Positions 58,869-64,000 of a stretch of 64,000 bases of DNA are shown here, in pieces (position 1 is the first letter of the stretch; each line of letters opens with the position of its first letter). Position numbers and translations under genes: made by a program. Origin of the DNA: Euryodendron excelsum (Eukaryota > Streptophyta > Magnoliopsida > Ericales > Pentaphylacaceae); contig CM065392.1 of NCBI GenBank assembly GCA_033060915.1, positions 20,073,501-20,137,500 of the forward strand, written 5' to 3'. The notes under the pieces are model-generated. The model made no database searches. It saw nothing but the letters and a program-made list of their open reading frames with translations, and was not told the DNA's origin.

Positions 58869-61198
58869 ATAATGAGTCAGTCAAAATCATGTTAAACATG
58901 ACAAAAGAAGATGGAATAAATTGTGTTGAGCTGTAACTAGAAAAGGAGCATGTAAGCATGGATAATCAAGTGAATGTGCCACCGATTGTGCATAGTGGTC
59001 CTTTCACTTGTTTGCTTACACAAGAAAGTGATGTAAATATGTTCCACTATAGTAGTGTGTTTGACGAACATGTAACACCAGCAACAACTCCACCTATCAG
59101 TAATCAATTTGGGGACAGAGGTTGTCATGAGCCAAGCATTGGTGTACAAAATTATGATAAGCCAAGCATTGATGCACATAGAAGTTGCATGCAACAGACT
59201 ATGTCTACGGAGGGTTATGCTTGTGTCATTGAAGGCACAAATATTAATAATAATCTGGTTGAGGATGATATAGAGGAAGATCCTAAGGAAATGGAAGCAA
59301 CAAATTGTATATATAAAGAGGCACCAGTTCCAGAATTCATGAATGTTGATTGGGTAGATGATACTGTTGTCAATCAGTGGGTACCATGGATGCAAAATAG
59401 TGTTTCAAAAAATGTAGACGAGGAGCTACATGTTGGCCAAAGATTTGAAATAAAGGAGGAATTGCAAACAATAGTGAAACTACATTCCCTTAAATGTCAT
59501 CAACAATATGTAGTGGTAGAATCCAATCCTAAAGTTTTGGCACTAAAGTGTAAAAAAGGTCCGTAATGTCCATGGAAACTATGTGCCTCAGTTCATCAAG
59601 CTACCACATTTTTTGAAGTAAAGAGATACAAAGGCTCTCACACTTATGTTAACTCGATTGTTAATCGGGATCATAAGCAATTGGATTCAAAATTTATTGC
59701 TTATCAAGTTATGGACTTGGTGAAGTCATAAACATCAATTACACCTGTAGCTATTCAAGCAATGATTTTGAAGGACTTCAATTATGACATTACCTATAAG
59801 AAAGCACGGAAAGCAAAACTGAGAGCAATTAAGGAGCTTTTTTGGTGATTGGAAATATTCGTATAAGGTATTGCCTAGATATTTGGATGCATTACAGTGA
59901 CAAAATCATGAGAGTGTGGTGTTATGGCAAAAACTACATGTGCCTCATTTAAATAAGGAGATCTTTAAGCGAGTCTTTTGGGCATTTGGTCCTTCACTTA
60001 AAGGATTCAAACATTTTCGTCAAGTAATTAGTATTGACTGGACACATATGTATGGAAAATGCAAGGGAACAATGTTGATTGTAATGGGAAGTGATGCTAA
60101 CAATCAGTTGTTTCCACTTGCCTTTTCCATAGAGGGAGAAAACAACGATTGTTGGGGTTGGTTATTGGCATGCATATGAGAGCGTGTTACAAGTCGTAGA
60201 GACCTTTGTGTTATATTTGATCACCATAATGGTATTCTAAATGCTATGAACTCTCGTTACCTTGTTGGAATGAACCTAATGCTTATCACCATGTCTGTAT
60301 ATGACATTTAATGAGTAATTTCAATTCAAAATTCCATGACATTGCATTGAAGAATCAACTTCGGAAAGCTACAACCTCACATCAGGTTCGAAAGTTCAAT
60401 TTTAAAATAGAGAGAATTCTTAAAGTCAATCCAGAAGTTGAAGAATGGTTAAATGATATATCCAAAAAGAAGTAGGCATTGGCAAATGATGAAGGTTGAA
60501 GATATGGGATAATGACAACAAATTTGTTAGAAGTCTTTAATAGTGTGTTATTGGGAGCTCATAGCTTGCCTGCAGTAGCATGTGTGGAACACTTATTCCA
60601 TCATGTGAATAAGTACTTTGCTGTGAGACCACAATAGGCCGAGGAAATGGCTAGTAAAGGGTAAGGTTCCCTCTAAAAATTGTTAAACAACTTCAAACTT
60701 GTAAAGGCAAATGCACATGAAGTTATGCTTTTTGATCATGTTAATGGTATTTTTAGAATAAAAACAAGGCGATCAATTGGTAGTAGAAACAAAGGTGGTT
60801 GTATTCAAGTGGTTAATCTTGAAGTGAATTCATGTACTTGTCAGAAGTGGCAACTTTATGGTATACCATGCTCCCATGTTACTGCTGCATGCAAATCTCA
60901 TAGCTTAGATTATCAAAATTTGTTATAGTCTTGGTATTTTATTATGAACTATTTAAAGACATAGACCCCACATTTTCACCCCATACTAGACGAGAGCTAC
61001 TGGCCTCCTAAAGAGAGACCAATTTTGGTGCCGGATGAGCGTATGAACCAAAGTAGTAAAGGTTGACCCCAATCAACATATTTGCATGACGAAATGAATG
61101 TTAAAGAGGGTCATGCACAAGTGACTTGTAGTTTGTGCAAGCAAAAGGGGCATAACAGGCGCTCTTGTCGAAATAGAAATCAACAATTTTCATCCTAA

Positions 61199-61685
61199 GC
61201 GCAAGGTTAGACATGGTAAATTTTGCTTACTATGTGATCTTGCTTGTGAAACTCGTGATTCGTTCAATGCTGTTGTACTCAATATTAGACTTGTTAGTTG
61301 TTTTGATGTGTTATCAATCTTATTTTAGCTGTTGCCATATACTATAGGTGTTATTGTTTACTATTATCACTTGATATAGGGTCTATTGCTATTTGGCTGG
61401 AGTTTTAGTTATTGCTAATTTCTAGTTGTTGCTCTATTGTGCTTGTGTTGTAGGTCAAGTGGAGCTTTACAATCTCGTACGGAGATGATCTGATGAGGGT
61501 TGTGTGGAATTTGTTTTGCTGCTTTGCTCTCCCTTTATTGGCATGCTATTAATGATTCCTTAGTGGTTGCTATCTGTAATTTCTGGTTGTCTTGCTTGGT
61601 GGAGTTTGTTTTGCTGCATTGCTTTGCCTTTACTTACCTGTTAATTTCTCATTACTTGCTGGTTGGTTGTTGCTAGTAGGTTTAA
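61199..61685. other. Gap between the MULE pseudogene and the Copia LTR
   Basis: Non-coding, rich in TTGCTGC/TTGCTATT and similar words. It probably holds the 3' UTR of the MULE gene. No terminal repeat was recognised. Confidence 0.4.
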
Positions 61686-62088
61686 TATTGTAAAAGAATA
61701 AATTCTCTCCTAATATGGATGATCTCATAGATGAGCCGAGTTGCAGAATTTGAATTTGAATAGAATACGACTCTGTCTTGCCGCCTACACTCCGAATCAT
61801 TATAAATAAGGGTTCAGTTGATAGTTTGAGGTACAATCAAGAATAGAGAGAAAACAGAAAGGAAGAAGTAGAGAGAAAATAGAAGGAAGTGAAGTATAAG
61901 TAAGTTTTCAAAGTTCATGTTGTATTCTTTTGATTCTATGTTATCAATAAAGTCTTGGGTGTTCTTGAAGATCTATCCTTAATTGGTCCAAAAGAACTAA
62001 TATGAACATTTGACAGTTCTAGACGAATTATTCTCTATATTTTGTTTTGAGTTATTTATCTACTATATATTCTTTTAGTTTTATAACA
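61686..62088 (+). repeat. 5' LTR of the Bianca-like Copia
   Basis: 403 bases ending TTATAACA. It has a TATA-like ATTATAAATAAGG (61798-61810) and a TCAATAAAG string (61947-61955) that fits a polyadenylation signal, so U3, R and U5 are in the usual order. A purine-rich leader follows the TATA box. Confidence 0.7.
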
Positions 62089-62108
62089 CATTATCAGCAC
62101 AAAGCTCT
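62089..62108 (+). other. Primer-binding site of the Bianca-like Copia
   Basis: CATTATCAGCACAAAGCTCT directly follows the LTR. Plant Copia elements of this group use TTATCAGCACGA-type sites; one base differs. Confidence 0.7.
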
Positions 62109-62625
62109 GAGTGTTCGTGAAAAATATAACTATGTTCTTCCTCACATCCGGAAGGTGCTTTATTTTATGTGTAATTTATCTTTGTTTTTGATTCTTTACT
62201 ATTCACTTAATTCATCGCATGAATAGTATGAACAGTAATTGAACTATTGAGATAAATAGTATTTATTTTGAAACTTTGTTACTTTATTTCTCTAAGATCT
62301 TAATTTTTTTGCCTATAATATTTATAGATCTGAAATCTTTATTTCAATAGTTTTCCATAGACATGTAACTTGATTATATTTTGATATCTAGATTGAAAGT
62401 TACAATGCGGATAAAAATAGTGATGTTATATATATAGATATATAGATATCGGATGAATTGCATAGTAATGAATACTATGCATCAATAATACTCTACTATT
62501 TATAATTGATAACTACTATTCATAACCAGTGATTTTATTATTGATGAATAACGATTGCATAGTAATTATATAATAAATAATATTTAATACAAAGTATAGT
62601 ATTCTGAAAATATCAATTATTAAAA

Positions 62626-63580
62626 AATTAGAATTTGCCACCCTTGATATTTCTAAAGATAACTATTTATCATGGATCCTTGATGTTGAGATCCATCTGG
62701 TTGCGAAGGCACTTGAGCATACAATAATTGAGAAAAATGAGCCATCCCAGCAAGATCACGCTAAAGCAATGATTTTTCTTTGTTATCATCTTCATGAAAA
62801 AATTGAAATCTGAACACCTCACAAAAAAGGATACATTGATATTATGAAAAAATTTAAAGGAGAGATACGAGCACTAGAAGACTGTAATTCTCCTAAGAGT
62901 CTGATCTGATTGGATGCACCTGAGGTTGTAAGATTTTAAAACAGTTAGTGAGTACAACTCTGTGTTGTTTAAAATCAGCTCACGATTAAAGTTATGTGGA
63001 GAAATTATTACTGATGAAGACATATTAAAAAAACACTTCACATTTCATGTCTCGAACGTGCTCCTGCAGTAGTAATATCGAGAGCGTAGATTTATAAAAT
63101 ATTTTGAATTGATATCATGTCTTCTTGTGGTTGAGCAAAATAATGAGTTGTTAATAAAAAATCATTAGTCCCGACTTATTGATTCTGCTCCATTCCTTGA
63201 AGTGAATGCAATATCATTTAGCAAACATGGTCGTGGCAGGAATAATTTTTAAACTCATGGAAATTATCATGGAGGTTATCATATGAGGTTTAAAAATACT
63301 ACACTATACCATTAACAGTGGAATAACTCTGAAAAAGAAAAAAGTTTATAGAATAAATCTCTTAAGAAATTTGAAGATACTTATTATAGGTGTGGAATAA
63401 AAGGCCATAAGTCCCATACCTGTCGTACGCTTAAACATTTGAAAAAGCTTTCCAAGTCGCAATTAAAAATAAAAAGAAAAATAAAGAAATGCATTTTACG
63501 GATTTTAATGGCCCGGTCGATATGCCTCATCTGAATGTTTCTGATTTCTTTGAAGATGCAAGTGAAAAATAGACCATTTA
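62626..63580 (+). pseudogene. Bianca-like Copia gag (degenerate)
   Basis: It reads L-E-F-A-T-L-D-I-S-K-D-N-Y-L-S-W near the start, then K-A-M-I-F-L-C-Y-H-L-H-E. Several stops follow (for example at 62811). Near 63386-63424 it has a zinc-knuckle remnant Y-Y-R-C-G-I-K-G-H-K-S-H-T-C, in which the first Cys is Tyr. The wording fits Bianca Gag. Confidence 0.7.
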
Positions 63581-63720
63581 ATTGGTGATGGGGATGTCCA
63601 CACTAATTAATGTTATTTTTAGTTTTCTAGTTTATTATCATCTTTTGTAATGTTTTCATATACTTTTCCTTTCAATAAATTATCCTGTTTTAAATAAACA
63701 ATTTTAATATTTTATATAGA

Positions 63721-64000
63721 TATATGGATAGTACCAACGGGTCGAGTATTTTTAAAATGAATGGTGAAGACATATGTTTGGTAGACAGTGGAACAACGTA
63801 CACAATTCTTTGAGAGAAAAAATATTTTGCAGACTTGACATTACTTGAAGTTAATGTCAATACAATATTTAGCACAACAAAATTAATTGAAGGCTCCGGA
63901 AGGGCTAATATAATATTGCTAAGAAGAACAAAACTATGCATTAATGATGTATTGTACTCTACTAAATCTACAAGGAATCTGATTAGTTTTAAAAATATAC
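63721..64000 (+). pseudogene. Bianca-like Copia protease, start
   Basis: The frame reads V-D-S-G-T-T-Y-T-I-L (about 63783-63812), the aspartic protease box with its catalytic Asp, then a stop, then K-L-I-E-G-S-G-R-A-N-I-I-L, I-N-D-V-L-Y-S-T-K-S and N-L-I-S-F. It runs off the window. An in-frame stop at 63812-63814 shows it is inactive. Confidence 0.75.

Larger units (their letters stand above)
53324..61198 (+). pseudogene. mudrA-like MULE transposase, split by a CACTA element
   Basis: Mutator-like transposase in two parts, 53324-53422 and 58869-61198. The first part has a PB1-like N-terminus (M-Y-E-A-I-G-V-D-R, L-K-I-V-C-R-Y). The second holds the MuDR DNA-binding region (C-K-K-G-P, C-P-W-K-L-C-A-S, near 59550-59585), the MULE catalytic domain with I-D-W-T-H-M-Y-G-K (60030-60057) and F-D-H-H-N-G (about 60219), a SWIM zinc finger C-T-C-Q...C-S-H near 60834-60874, and a CCHC knuckle (C-S-L-C-x4-G-H-x4-C, 61127-61171). 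Lesions besides the CACTA are stops at 58934, 59564, 59729 and 60177 and a 1-bp gain near 59840. Domain order matches full-length mudrA. The terminal inverted repeats were not found. Confidence 0.85.
61686..64000 (+). mobile_element. Bianca-like Copia retrotransposon, 5' part
   Basis: An LTR (61686-62088), PBS, gag remnant and protease start in order, continuing past the right edge. The LTR begins TATTGTAAAAG (the reverse complement of its end TTTATAACA would be TGTTATAAA, so TG has become TA). Lineage is judged from gag and protease wording I recognise from Bianca elements. It is not intact: gag has several stops. Confidence 0.75.

Noticed and set aside
58408..58936. ORFs on both strands near the CACTA right end
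   Set aside because: They are produced by the GTGACGGC-type subterminal repeats; only the last part (58869 on) is real mudrA frame.
58937..59395. 152-codon minus-strand ORF
   Set aside because: It is antisense to the mudrA coding sequence, which has recognisable domains on the plus strand.

Overview
This is a plant nuclear window, very probably from a eudicot and more likely woody than herbaceous. It is AT-rich, has spliced plant exons, Ser/Leu-rich receptor-like protein (RLP) genes, and a dense load of plant transposon families (Copia, Tat-like Gypsy, CACTA, MULE, LINE, SINE). I cannot name the species. No CRISPR, operon or prokaryotic feature is present, and no complete tRNA or rRNA gene was seen.

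Only two host gene families are supported. At the left edge (minus strand) are exon 1 and the start of exon 2 of a CAT2/CAT4-type vacuolar cationic amino acid transporter, which runs out of the window. In the right half is a tandem RLP pair: a pseudogene (37199-39693) with two frameshifts and two nonsense codons, and an intact intronless 827-residue paralogue (48601-51084). Their upstream regions are also duplicated (about 34.37-35.64 kb and 46.61-47.75 kb). A second group of paralogous intergenic blocks (A 3425-5900, B 30601-32420, C 51400-52620, and an inverted copy D 40950-42640) suggests an old RLP cluster that expanded by segmental duplication and then decayed.

From about 6.4 to 30.6 kb the DNA is a three-tier nest of retrotransposons. 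The outer layer is a minus-strand Tat/Ogre-like LTR. It is split by a 20.4-kb Copia element of the Maximus/SIRE type (8974-29331, perfect TSD GTTTG) with an extra env-position 3' ORF. That Copia is itself split twice: by a plus-strand solo LTR of the same Tat-like family (15649-19622, TSD TGCAG), and by a 5.9-kb non-autonomous Gypsy-like element (21160-27041) that landed inside the env-position ORF. All coding parts are degenerate.

Further right are a GC-richer solo LTR (32698-33749), a short Ale-like Copia LTR with its primer-binding site (40293-40496), tRNA-derived SINE-like sequences, a LINE reverse-transcriptase fragment just behind the intact RLP, and a mudrA-like MULE pseudogene (53324-61198). 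The mudrA reading frame is split at codon level by a CACTA element (53423-58868). The window ends in the LTR, gag and protease region of a Bianca-type Copia (61686 onward).

I found no convincing new biological system. The best-supported notable structures are the nested stack with readable target-site duplications, the CACTA-in-mudrA insertion, the GTCGAC minisatellite in the Copia LTRs, and the RLP duplication. Family names come from motif recognition by eye, without database searches.
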